Shown here: piece by piece, positions 16,800 through 24,757 of the stretch
How positions within the stretch are numbered: position 1 is the stretch's first letter
Layout: each line of letters starts with the position of its first letter
NCBI GenBank assembly: GCA_934232895.1
Contig: CAKQGH010000001.1
Span: 1-64,000 of the forward strand
Length of the DNA: 64,000 bases
DNA from: an uncultured Alphaproteobacteria bacterium
Lineage (GTDB): Bacteria > Pseudomonadota > Alphaproteobacteria > Rs-D84
Direction: 5' to 3'
Made by a program: the position numbers and the translations under genes
Notes under the pieces: model-generated
What the model was told of the DNA's origin: nothing
Database searches by the model: none
The model's input: only the letters and a program-made list of their open reading frames with translations

Positions 16800-18125
16800 T
16801 TATTCCAACGGGTCTGTCACATCCATCCAGTATGGGTTGCCATTCGTATCAACCGACAACACGCAACGTCCGGATTCGGCCGTGCAATTTTCGCCTGGTT
16901 TCGGTACCGCGTATGCGGTCACGGCCTTGACTGATGTGTATTTGGTTGTGGAATCTTTGTCGGCGGCCGCGATTTCATCAACACGGTTTGCGGTCTTTTC
17001 AACGCCATTTAATTCCGTTGTGATATCATTTTTGGTTGCCAAATCAGAAATTTTTGTTGTGGACATTTCATATTGACCGGTTGCATTCACGGTTGCGATG
17101 CCGCCCGCGGTTTCAGCGGTCACACCGGTGACCTTGTCCGCCTTGGCTGCGACGCTGGTCGCCACGCCATCAATACGGGTGCCCAGCGCGGTGTCAGCCT
17201 CGGTCATTAAATCGGTCAATGTGCTGACGGAATCGTCAACCAATGTGTTCACAGCCTTGGCCGATGGATATTGAACATCGGTCGATGTTGACGATATTGT
17301 GGTCACCTTGTTGGATTTGTCTTCCTTGCCATCAATGTCGCCCAGTGCCAGGTCAAACATATCGTTCACCGCTTTGGCCGTTGGGTATTGGTCGTCGGTC
17401 GATTCCGCTGAAATCACCTTGGTTTTGTTTGACACATCTTCTTTACCCGCAACAGATGTTTTCAACGATGAAATATCTGTTTTGTTGGTGTCAACCTGGG
17501 TCGATACAGCGCTCAACGCGGTTGCCGTGGCCAGATCAGAAATCTTGGTTGATGTGGCAACATACTGACCGGCCGCGTTCACAGTTGCGATGCCGTCGGT
17601 GTTTTCCGCGGTCATACCAGAAACTTTATCGGCCTTGGCCGCCAATGCGTCGCCCATATCGCCCGCGACAATTTGCGCAACTTTATCCTCGGTAAATTTA
17701 ACGATTGCGCCAACCGATGGATACAGTGTGCCCGACGCCTTGTTCGCATCGGTAATTTCGGTCGCCTTGTTCGACGAATCCTCTTTACCGGTCACCGCTT
17801 CCTGTAATGCCGTGACATTTGTTTCAGTTGTGCCAACACGTGTTGTCAAACCGGTCACCGCATTGTTGGTTGTTGTCAATGCCGCATTTGTCGCCAAATC
17901 ACCAATTGATGTTGTGGAAACCTGGTATTGGCCATTTGCATCAACCGTTGCAACATTGCCAGCATTGGCGCCAACATTTGCAACCACATTCGCCTTGGTA
18001 CCAACCAAATTGTCAACATAGGCCTGGCTGGCGATTTTCTTGGCCGTGCCATCGGCCGCCGCCGCCGCGCCAACCGACATGATTGCCGCCACAAATCCAG
18101 AAAATGCGATATTATTTATTTTCAT
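16800..18125 (-). CDS. Large secreted repeat protein, array member
   Basis: This 441-residue protein starts MKINNIAFSGFVAAIMSVGAAAAA, followed by KIASQAYVDNLVGTKANVV (family N-terminal motif). It is made of about four degenerate repeats, each with a segment like GKEDSSNK, a TEITxANKASGTLYPS- or STDVQYPSAKAVN-like block and KADKVSGMTAE. It ends with the two-cysteine cap (CTAESGRCVLSV, PYWMDV). The sequence is acidic, threonine-rich and probably helical to fibrous. Similar repeat layouts occur in phage tail fibres and bacterial surface stalks. Regulation is not visible beyond proximity to its array neighbours. Confidence 0.7.
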   Translation of the reverse strand: MKINNIAFSGFVAAIMSVGAAAAADGTAKKIASQAYVDNLVGTKANVVANVGANAGNVATVDANGQYQVSTTSIGDLATNAALTTTNNAVTGLTTRVGTTETNVTALQEAVTGKEDSSNKATEITDANKASGTLYPSVGAIVKFTEDKVAQIVAGDMGDALAAKADKVSGMTAENTDGIATVNAAGQYVATSTKISDLATATALSAVSTQVDTNKTDISSLKTSVAGKEDVSNKTKVISAESTDDQYPTAKAVNDMFDLALGDIDGKEDKSNKVTTISSTSTDVQYPSAKAVNTLVDDSVSTLTDLMTEADTALGTRIDGVATSVAAKADKVTGVTAETAGGIATVNATGQYEMSTTKISDLATKNDITTELNGVEKTANRVDEIAAADKDSTTKYTSVKAVTAYAVPKPGENCTAESGRCVLSVDTNGNPYWMDVTDPLE

Positions 18126-18166
18126 CTGTTTTTTCCTTGGTTATATTTCATCCCTATTTCCCGGAT

Positions 18167-19624
18167 TTACTCGGGTTCCACAATTATAATCTCGGACCAT
18201 GTGCCACCACCATTGCCGTCGGCCGCAAATATATAGTTGCCAGCCGTCTCGGGCGCCACCATACCACCGGTTGCCGAAATGGTATTGCCATCAATCGTGA
18301 TGTTCGCGCCCGCGGTCAATTTATCCTGTTTGTCCGCCAACGCGGTATTCGTTTCGGTTTTGGTATAATATTGATCCGCATCAAATGTACCAGATTGGGT
18401 AATTTTTGCATCAACCTCGGTCTTGGTATACGCATCATCAATACCATATCCCGCCAGGGTCGTTGCCTTGTCCGCTTTGTTTGAAATGGCCGTTGTATTT
18501 GCCGAAATCGCCGCAGTGTTCGCAGTGATATTGGTTGTATTCGTCGTGATATTCGCGGTATTTGCATCTACGGCATTTTTATTTGCGGTAATGTTTGCGG
18601 CATTCGCATTTATCAACGCACGCACCGCCGCGTCATCGTACGATTCCGCCGAAATAGTATCGCCATCAATCGTAATATTCGTGCCCGCGGTCAATTTATT
18701 TTGTTTACCTTCCAGTGCCGTGTTGGTCTCAGTCTTGGTATAATACTGATCCGCATCAAATGTGCCGGATTGGGTAATTTTTGCATCAACCTCGGCCTTG
18801 GTATACACATCATCCTTGGCCGCATAGATTGTAGACAATGCACTGATTGCATTCGCAATCGCGGTGTTCATTTGTTCTGTTGTGGAATACGCACTTAAAT
18901 CTGCCGGCGTACCGGGCTCACCCGCCGGTCCCTGAGGCCCCATAATTTCTGCCTTGGAAATCAGCTGGCGCCAATCGGCATCACTTTCGCCCACATATCG
19001 CCACAACAAATCTTCTTCATTTGAACCAATTTCAACCTCGCGCCCATCCTGGCCGGCGATACTGCCGATTTGATCCTTTAACCCATCAACATCAACATAG
19101 ATTTCGTTTGTCGTATTATCAATTATGATAAAACCATCGGATGTCGGCACCAATATATCCTGTTTATCACCCAATTGGTCGGACAAATTATCGTCCGCCT
19201 GGTGCAACCCCTCGGCATCGCGTTGCAACTGTTCAACCTGGCGCCGCAAATCCGCCACAACCGACGGATCGGTTGTGCCGCTCTCGCCCGGATCTGGGCG
19301 CGTAGAACTGCCCCCGCTGACGGATGTGGTACCACCCAAATATTTCCCAATGGACAAACGCGGCGTTGTCGCCACACGGCCCGTCGTTGTTGATGTCGCC
19401 GGCGTTGTTGACGCCACAGCGCCGGTTTTCCCCGCCGTTGGTGTCACACGCAACGACCCCGCACGCGCCGCACCGGTTGATGCTGCATTCGACGCGGCCG
19501 ATGCACTGGAATAAGTTCCAGCCCCACCCAACGAACGCACCGATGACGCCGCGTCAGCCCCGGAAACCGCGGCACACGCCGCACACACAATTGCAAATAT
19601 CGATATTTTGGTGTTATTTTTCAT
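18167..19624 (-). CDS. Secreted fibre-like protein with collagen-like patch, first array gene
   Basis: The 485-residue product is the longest of the array. It has a signal peptide (MKNNTKISIFAIVCAACAAVSGADA), a Ser/Thr/Ala-rich linker to about residue 115, and a coiled-coil segment (ADLRRQVEQLQRDAEGLHQ). A short collagen-like run GPQGPAGEPGTPA precedes two copies of a module with YTKTEVDAKITQSGTFDADQ and KQDKLTAGANITIDG-like segments separated by NITANTAAIS heptads. It ends AGNYIFAADGNGGGTWSEI, a cap without the cysteine pair. Such modules are common in tail-fibre and surface-stalk proteins. It lacks the Y-V-D motif of the others. Confidence 0.7.
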   Translation of the reverse strand: MKNNTKISIFAIVCAACAAVSGADAASSVRSLGGAGTYSSASAASNAASTGAARAGSLRVTPTAGKTGAVASTTPATSTTTGRVATTPRLSIGKYLGGTTSVSGGSSTRPDPGESGTTDPSVVADLRRQVEQLQRDAEGLHQADDNLSDQLGDKQDILVPTSDGFIIIDNTTNEIYVDVDGLKDQIGSIAGQDGREVEIGSNEEDLLWRYVGESDADWRQLISKAEIMGPQGPAGEPGTPADLSAYSTTEQMNTAIANAISALSTIYAAKDDVYTKAEVDAKITQSGTFDADQYYTKTETNTALEGKQNKLTAGTNITIDGDTISAESYDDAAVRALINANAANITANKNAVDANTANITTNTTNITANTAAISANTTAISNKADKATTLAGYGIDDAYTKTEVDAKITQSGTFDADQYYTKTETNTALADKQDKLTAGANITIDGNTISATGGMVAPETAGNYIFAADGNGGGTWSEIIIVEPE

Positions 19625-19686
19625 GACTCTCTCTGCTTACCTTGATTCTATCATATTTTGCGAATCGGGGTCAATACCTTTCGTAA

Positions 19687-20418
19687 TTAAAATTCGTATC
19701 TGACGCCAACCGATATAGAATTATCCCAAATCATGTCGATTTTGTTTTCGAAATTGCCGTATGTCGGTCTGTTGTTCTTGATTCCAATGCTGTGTTTTGA
19801 ACCAGTCATACCCGCCAAACGATAGCGCAAATCCAATATCAAATTGTCATCCAATTTGGTTGAATACCCGACCGCAATGTTTGCCATTGGCGCAATGGCC
19901 GTTTTGCTGCGGCTGGTACCATCGGAATATACATTTGCAAATTTAATATCCAATGTTGTCATTGGCGCGGCAATACCCAAACCACCACCAACATACACAC
20001 CGTTCAAGAAATCATAGTATCCGTTGGCCGAAATGTACGGGATTTGCAGGCTGAATTCTGCGCCAGCATCTTTATCTTCGAAATGACCGATGTATCCGGC
20101 CTCGACCTCGCCCCGCCAGAAATATCCGAAATGACGACCGGCGGCCAAACTGCCCCCGAATACGGGTTCAAACGAGTAACTGTCGCTGTCGGCCGACAGA
20201 TCAGCCGTCGCCGACAACAAATCAGACGAGTATTTATTCTTCCAATTCAGGAAACTAATCTCGGCACGGGCGGTCATATACCAGCCTGTTTTTGCCTTGT
20301 CCGTGTAATCGTATGTCACATTATAACCGCCACGACGATCCGGCTGAATATAGCTGGGTGCCGCAGTGGCCGCAGATGTCATACCAATCAGCACAAACAA
20401 CGAAACTAATTTTTTCAT
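19687..20418 (-). CDS. Outer-membrane beta-barrel protein
   Basis: The 243-residue protein has a clear signal peptide (MKKLVSLFVLIGMTSAATA) and about eight amphipathic strands such as GWYMTARAEISFLNW and GYFWRGEVEAGYIG. It ends ISVGVRYEF with the terminal Phe recognised by the Bam machinery. The pattern resembles OmpA-like or Opa-like eight-strand barrels. Its length and glycine/aromatic strands fit an OMP_b-brl-type domain. It is transcribed divergently from pal, with about 150 bases between them that must hold both promoters. Confidence 0.75.
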   Translation of the reverse strand: MKKLVSLFVLIGMTSAATAAPSYIQPDRRGGYNVTYDYTDKAKTGWYMTARAEISFLNWKNKYSSDLLSATADLSADSDSYSFEPVFGGSLAAGRHFGYFWRGEVEAGYIGHFEDKDAGAEFSLQIPYISANGYYDFLNGVYVGGGLGIAAPMTTLDIKFANVYSDGTSRSKTAIAPMANIAVGYSTKLDDNLILDLRYRLAGMTGSKHSIGIKNNRPTYGNFENKIDMIWDNSISVGVRYEF

Positions 20419-20496
20419 GTTAAAATTCTCCTTCCAATATCTTGGGCAAAGTATATCACATTTTTGCCCTGTTTCAAAATAGTAAAAAAGTAAATA

Positions 20497-20525
20497 TTGA
20501 CTTTTTTGTGAATAATTTGTTTAAT
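20497..20525 (+). promoter_or_regulatory. Probable promoter of pal
   Basis: TTGACT (20497-20502) and TTTAAT (20520-20525) are 17 bases apart, about 40 bases before the pal start. The match is fair rather than strong. Confidence 0.45.
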
Positions 20526-20566
20526 ATACACCAGGTGGGAGTTATTCAAACGAAAAGGGAAAAATT

Positions 20567-20968
20567 ATGAACAAAATTTTTGCTTGTATTGCATTATTGG
20601 GTTTGGCGGCATGTTGTGGCGCCCCGAATGACATTAATAATGACCAGGTTTATTTCGCGTTTGATTCTGCAAAAATCTCGGACCAGGCACGCGACAGTCT
20701 GGATGCCCAGGCAAAATATATGAAATTACATCCCGACCAGAATGTCCGACTGGAGGGTCACTGTGACGAACGCGGTTCCACCGAATACAATTTGGCACTG
20801 GGCGCGTTGCGCGCGGGCAATGCCGCACATGTTTTAATTCGCGACGGAATTGAACCAGAACGCATTAAAACCATTTCATACGGCAAAGAAAACCCACAGT
20901 ACCCCGGCAGCGGCGAGGAAGTATGGGCAAAAAACAGAAATGTCACAACCAAGGTTGTGGAAAAATAA
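20567..20968 (+). CDS. pal: Peptidoglycan-associated lipoprotein (Pal/OmpA-like)
   Basis: Pal is the outer-membrane lipoprotein that binds peptidoglycan and works with TolB in outer-membrane constriction. The signal peptide ends in the lipobox LAAC, with the acylated cysteine at about residue 16. The OmpA-type domain follows directly, with VYFAFDSAKISDQA, LEGHCDERGSTEYNLALG (the peptidoglycan-contacting Asp and Arg lie here) and ISYGKENP. At 133 residues it is compact because the linker is short. tolB is encoded 4-5 kb away rather than next to it. AAAAGGGAAAAATT precedes the ATG. Confidence 0.93.
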   Translation: MNKIFACIALLGLAACCGAPNDINNDQVYFAFDSAKISDQARDSLDAQAKYMKLHPDQNVRLEGHCDERGSTEYNLALGALRAGNAAHVLIRDGIEPERIKTISYGKENPQYPGSGEEVWAKNRNVTTKVVEK

Positions 20969-20970
20969 AA

Positions 20971-20994
20971 AAACGGGGCGTCGCCCCGTTTTTT
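20971..20994 (+). terminator. Terminator of pal
   Basis: AAACGGGGC and GCCCCGTTT around a three-base loop are followed by Ts, just past the pal stop. A simple-sequence island of AAAGTTCAAA-type units follows to about 21024. Confidence 0.85.
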
Positions 20995-20996
20995 CA

Positions 20997-21079
20997 AAGT
21001 TCAAATACCAAAGTACAAAGTTCAAATAATGTGTGCGCCGAATGGCGCACTGCTTTATTCATTTGAACTTTGAACTTTT
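20997..21079 (+). repeat. Simple-sequence island (AAAGTTCAAA type) with hairpin
   Basis: Short units related to CAAAGTTCAAA occur at 20997-21024 and, inverted, at about 21060-21079 (TTTGAACTTTGAACTTTT). Between them is a GTGCGCC/GGCGCAC hairpin. The arrangement is thus a large imperfect inverted repeat between pal and ftsE. Similar units occur at 13676-13708. Confidence 0.65.
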
Positions 21080-21118
21080 CTTTTGACCCCGATTTTTTTT
21101 TTTACTAATATCCAAATC

Positions 21119-21910
21119 ATGGAAGAAAAGACAGCGATTTCATTTGCAAATGTGGCCGCCGCGTACGACGGTGGGCGCGATGTTTTAACAGATGTTTCAT
21201 TTAACATCAATGCGGGTTCATTTTATTTTTTATCGGGCGCGTCGGGCGCCGGTAAAACCACCCTATTACGGCTGATATACCAATTACACCGGCCGTCGCG
21301 TGGGCAAATCAAATTATTTGGCCAATCAACCGACGGAATTTCACGCGACGATATTGCGCGTCTGCGCCACAAAATGGCAATTGTATTCCAAGAATATTCT
21401 TTGCTGTCGCATTTGACGGTGTTTGACAACATTGCATTGCCGCTGCGTGTGCGCGGTCTGCCCGATGATAAAATAAAAAAACTGGTGGCCAAGGTTCTGG
21501 AATGGGTTGGCCTGGCCAAATATGCCGACGCAAACCCAATGGCACTGTCAGGCGGGCAACAACAACGCGTATCGGTTGCGCGTGCGATTATCATCCAGCC
21601 GGCGATATTACTGGCCGACGAACCGACCGGCAATCTGGACGACGAAAATGCGTCACGATTGATGGAATTGTTTATACAAATGAACAAAATGTTCGGCACG
21701 ACGATAATTTTGGCCACCCATAATCAAAAATTAATGGATACATATAAATTCCCGGTTATTCATGTGGAAAACCACCGGGTCGGTTTTGTTGGCGGCACGA
21801 AAAAGGCCCCTGCCCCAGAATCTGATGTGAAAAAGGTATGGAAGGGCCCCAAACCACAAAACTATTTTTCAGAATTATCAAAACAATTTGACGATATTGG
21901 GAACGCGTAA
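21119..21910 (+). CDS. ftsE: Cell-division ABC ATPase FtsE
   Basis: FtsE is the ATPase of the FtsEX complex, which links the Z-ring to periplasmic peptidoglycan hydrolases. The 263 residues include Walker A GASGAGKTT, the Q-loop VFQEYSLL, the signature LSGGQQQR, Walker B ILLADEPTGNLD and the H-loop ATHN. A C-terminal tail of about 45 residues after the ATPase core is longer than in E. coli. I set the start at 21119; upstream in-frame residues look non-coding, and no Shine-Dalgarno sequence is apparent. The stop overlaps the ftsX start by one base (TAATG), implying coupled translation. Confidence 0.92.
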   Translation: MEEKTAISFANVAAAYDGGRDVLTDVSFNINAGSFYFLSGASGAGKTTLLRLIYQLHRPSRGQIKLFGQSTDGISRDDIARLRHKMAIVFQEYSLLSHLTVFDNIALPLRVRGLPDDKIKKLVAKVLEWVGLAKYADANPMALSGGQQQRVSVARAIIIQPAILLADEPTGNLDDENASRLMELFIQMNKMFGTTIILATHNQKLMDTYKFPVIHVENHRVGFVGGTKKAPAPESDVKKVWKGPKPQNYFSELSKQFDDIGNA

Positions 21911-22749
21911 TGAAAACACCTGTTGTATTTTCGCTGGTGCGCCAGCAATCTGTATTTATGACGGCAATTATGTCATTGCTGACATTTCTGGCGGTGCTGT
22001 CGTTGGGAATTGGCCTGGCCATTGGTACCGGCGTTATGCGTTGGAATACCCAGTGGGATTTATTTGCAACGGTTCAAATAACCGACACAAAAAATGCCGC
22101 ATCGGTAAAGCAAATTATTACCGACAATCACGATAAAATGGCATCTGTTGATGAAATCACAACAACCGAAATGCAAAATTTAATGCGGCCGTGGATGTCA
22201 TCGGGTGGCGATACATTGAAAAAATACCTGCCACAAATGTACGAAATAAAATTCAAATCTAAATCCGATTTGCAATATGTTGAACAGCAAATTTCAAACC
22301 GTGCGCGTTTTCTGACACATGCCAACGCATTAAAAACATCAACCAATGCGGGGTGGTATTTGATTCTGATTTCAACCCTGGTCTTGGCCATGGTGTTGGG
22401 AACGATTGGCGTATGCATATCGTACATCGCACGCAATACCGCAATGCTGCATAAACGCGAATTGGAAATATTAAACCAAATTGGTGCATCCGATTCGTTT
22501 GTTGCCCGCCAAATGCAAATTATCGTGGCAAAAATATCCGCCACATCGGGCCTGGTTGGCTTTATGGCGGCGGCATTGATTTTGATGATGGTGCTGGGCG
22601 CCGCACGCACCGCACGTGTTGGGTTGATGGCGATGCTGGGGCTGTCGGCATGGGGATGGTTTGCATTGGCGTTGTTGCCGGTGCTGATTATGTTTTTTGC
22701 AATGGAAATTTCGCGGCGCACTACATTAAAGATTCTTGAAAATAATTGA
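21910..22749 (+). CDS. ftsX: Cell-division membrane protein FtsX
   Basis: FtsX is the membrane subunit partnering FtsE and relays ATP hydrolysis to murein hydrolase activators. The 279-residue protein has one N-terminal membrane segment (about 18-42), an extracytoplasmic domain of about 120 residues and three C-terminal membrane segments. The HKRELEILNQIGASDSFVARQMQ stretch is the conserved cytoplasmic coupling segment of the FtsX/MacB fold. It overlaps ftsE by one base and the following gene by one base. Confidence 0.88.
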   Translation: MKTPVVFSLVRQQSVFMTAIMSLLTFLAVLSLGIGLAIGTGVMRWNTQWDLFATVQITDTKNAASVKQIITDNHDKMASVDEITTTEMQNLMRPWMSSGGDTLKKYLPQMYEIKFKSKSDLQYVEQQISNRARFLTHANALKTSTNAGWYLILISTLVLAMVLGTIGVCISYIARNTAMLHKRELEILNQIGASDSFVARQMQIIVAKISATSGLVGFMAAALILMMVLGAARTARVGLMAMLGLSAWGWFALALLPVLIMFFAMEISRRTTLKILENN

Positions 22750-23258
22750 TGAAAATTTTAACTCCATCTTTGCTGTTATTGGGATTATTCATATTGGGGG
22801 GCATCGTGTTCAAATCAGTGGCCCCGACCCAATGTGGCCCAATACAGTCAAACGACAGCATATTTGTTCTGACCGGTGATATGCGGCGTATACCGTTTGC
22901 AATGCGCATTGGGCGCCAATATCCCGACACACAAATATACATCATTGGTGTTGGGGCGCCGACATCGTACGAAATGACAAACCGCATCAATGTTGAATCG
23001 CAATCGAAATCAACATATCAAAATGCCATCGCCATACGCGACATTGTCGCCCGCGAAAACCTGGCCCGCATTGTCGTCATAACGACCGAGGATCATATCA
23101 ATCGTGCCATATATTTATTGCACGACGAATTACCAAACACAGACATAGTCGCATGCCCAACGCGACTGTATGGTATGCCGGCACCGCAAAGATTGCAACG
23201 CTGGATAACCGAGTATATAAAATACATTGTGACAATGATTGGAATCAAGGAAAGTTAA
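22749..23258 (+). CDS. Membrane-anchored DUF218 (YdcF/SanA-like) protein
   Basis: The 169-residue protein has an N-terminal membrane anchor (LLLLGLFILGGIVF) and a DUF218 fold. SIFVLTGDMRRIPFAMRIG, VESQSKSTYQNAIAIRDI and VVITTEDHINRAIYLLH match the family pattern of an N-terminal acidic motif, E-x-x-S-x-x-T-x-x-N-A and a late His/Arg segment. Family members such as ElyC and SanA act in envelope or lipid-carrier physiology. The ATG at 22749 overlaps the ftsX stop as TGATG. The arrangement ftsE-ftsX-DUF218-plsC suggests one envelope operon. Confidence 0.75.
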   Translation: MKILTPSLLLLGLFILGGIVFKSVAPTQCGPIQSNDSIFVLTGDMRRIPFAMRIGRQYPDTQIYIIGVGAPTSYEMTNRINVESQSKSTYQNAIAIRDIVARENLARIVVITTEDHINRAIYLLHDELPNTDIVACPTRLYGMPAPQRLQRWITEYIKYIVTMIGIKES

Positions 23259-23268
23259 AGGAACAAAT

Positions 23269-23976
23269 ATGATAAAGACCGTGATATTCAAATTAGTATT
23301 GGCAATATATTATGTCGTGTGGTCACCAATTATTTTACTTGGATTGGTATCCAAGCCACTGAACGATTTTCTGGTGCGGACATGCGCCGGGGGCGTTCTG
23401 GTTCTGGCCCGATTGATTGTTGGCATAAAATACGAAATACATTGTCCCCCGACCGAGGAAAACGGTATTCCATGCACACCAAATGACAATATGCGCCTGG
23501 ATGGCAAGGCGATAATTGCCGCCAAACACATGTCTATATTGGAAATAGCCATTTTGGCGACGCATATTCCAAATTCTTTTTTCATTGTAAAACGCGAAAT
23601 TATATGGTTTCCAATTTATGGATGGGCATTTTGGCGCATGGGCCTGCAACCGGTGAACCGTGCGCGCGGCGCAACAAATATGCATAAATTGGCAACCAAT
23701 GTGGCCGAAAAAATTATGGATGGCAAAATTCTGATTATTTTCCCCGAGGGCACGCGTGTGAAACCGGGCCAGCACATTTCATTAAAACGTGGTCTGTTGT
23801 ACCTGGCGCACGAATTAAAATTACCCATTTTGCCGGTTGGCACCGATGCGGGCCTGTATTGGCCAAAGCATGGCCGTATGCGTGGTGGCACCGCCAATGT
23901 TTGGTTTGAACCAATGTTGCCATGCAACGCATCACTGGATGAAATCAGCGCGGCAATCAACCGCCACAGTGCATAA
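23269..23976 (+). CDS. plsC: 1-acyl-sn-glycerol-3-phosphate acyltransferase
   Basis: PlsC acylates lysophosphatidic acid to phosphatidic acid at the inner membrane. The 235-residue protein has a hydrophobic N-terminus, the first catalytic box as KHMSILE (H-x4-E in place of the usual H-x4-D), FIVKREI and GLQPVNR. Block III is FPEGTR and block IV LPILPVGTDAG. I chose the start at 23269 because AAAGGAACAAAT lies right before it. It ends the ftsEX run and has a strong terminator. The E for D exchange in block I is known in some family members, so activity is still likely. Confidence 0.9.
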   Translation: MIKTVIFKLVLAIYYVVWSPIILLGLVSKPLNDFLVRTCAGGVLVLARLIVGIKYEIHCPPTEENGIPCTPNDNMRLDGKAIIAAKHMSILEIAILATHIPNSFFIVKREIIWFPIYGWAFWRMGLQPVNRARGATNMHKLATNVAEKIMDGKILIIFPEGTRVKPGQHISLKRGLLYLAHELKLPILPVGTDAGLYWPKHGRMRGGTANVWFEPMLPCNASLDEISAAINRHSA

Positions 23977-24002
23977 AAGCGCCGCCATCGGGCGGCGCTT
24001 TT
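23975..24002 (+). terminator. Terminator of plsC
   Basis: AAAAGCGCCGCC and GGCGGCGCTTTT around ATCG form a 12-pair stem at the plsC stop. Confidence 0.9.
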
Positions 24003-24292
24003 CAGAGAGCAAAGTGCAGAGAGCAATGGCGACACCCCGCACGCTATCGCGTGCACCCCGACTCCCCAGAGGGGAACTTATCCGGCAACAGGAACGTAGT
24101 AAGTTCTCCTCCTGTGGAGGAGTCCCGCGTAGCGGGGAGGTGGTCTTTTTTTTATACACATCATCGCGAGCTCTCAAGACCACCCCGTCCTAGCGGACAC
24201 CCCTCCACCGGAGGGGAACTTAGTCCGCGACAAAAAACAAGTGCGCCATCGGCGCACGTCATTGCTCTCTGCTCTCTGCACTCTGCTCTCTC
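24003..24292. repeat. Second cluster of dispersed palindromic repeats
   Basis: This 290-base gap between convergent genes has no supported gene. It holds an AGAGAGCAAAGTGC-type simple-sequence island and a GACACCCCGC...CAGAGGGGAACTT element (about 24030-24075). A unit running from AGTTCTCCTCC to GGGGAGGTGGTCTT (about 24102-24148) and an inverted relative from AAGACCACCCCG to GGAGGGGAACTTAGT (about 24176-24222) follow. A GTGCGCC/GGCGCAC hairpin and a GCTCTCT-type island close the gap. The same element types make up 13642-14370. Confidence 0.75.
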
Positions 24293-24700
24293 TTACTCGC
24301 ACCAACCGGCGCGGTGGCCGCCGCCGTATGGTCGCCCCAATTTTTCATCTATTAAAATTTGCCCCACATCACGGTCGTCAATAAAAACCAGCGCATCAAT
24401 TCGCCCCAAATATTTATCATCCTTTATCTGGCGCAAATCGGCCGTTTTGCCAATGGGCAACAATTGTTCCAACCGCGCGCGGGCACGATTTGCATCACGG
24501 ATTTCAGATTCACATTTGCCATGAATTTCAGGCGTATCAACATTTCGTATACGAACGCGCACGGTAATTTTTGTATCGTCGGCCAACATAACGCGCCCAG
24601 AAAAAGTATCGCCATCAATAATATAATCAACCACAACCGGCGTGGCATTTGCCACCCCAATAACAAACAACACAACCAAAAATGAAATTATTTTCCGCAT
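24293..24700 (-). CDS. Secreted thermonuclease-like (SNase-fold) protein
   Basis: The 135-residue protein is a staphylococcal-nuclease homologue: a signal peptide (MRKIISFLVVLFVIGVANA) followed by the compact OB-fold. VDYIIDGDTFSG carries the metal-binding Asp, RIRNVDTPEIHG holds the catalytic Arg, Asp and Glu, and DKYLGRIDALVF carries the second arginine. ILIDEKLGRPYGGG matches the family end. All key residues are present, so it is probably an active Ca-dependent nuclease of the periplasm or exterior. It is convergent with plsC and upstream of nothing it clearly belongs with. Confidence 0.88.
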   Translation of the reverse strand: MRKIISFLVVLFVIGVANATPVVVDYIIDGDTFSGRVMLADDTKITVRVRIRNVDTPEIHGKCESEIRDANRARARLEQLLPIGKTADLRQIKDDKYLGRIDALVFIDDRDVGQILIDEKLGRPYGGGHRAGWCE

Positions 24701-24757
24701 CTATTATCTATGCTCTATTATCTATTCTCTAAAAATGCGCCGTATGGCGCATTTTTT
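24699..24757 (-). terminator. Terminator of tolB, with simple-sequence island beside it
   Basis: AAAAATGCGCC and GGCGCATTTTTT around GTAT (24731-24756) overlap the tolB stop. The island CATCTATTATCTATGCTCTA-type at 24699-24730 lies between it and the nuclease start. Confidence 0.8.

Noticed and set aside
14371..19624. Phage tail-fibre cluster
   Set aside because: Each protein carries a signal peptide, which tail fibres lack, and no other phage gene is near. The similarity is in repeat style only.
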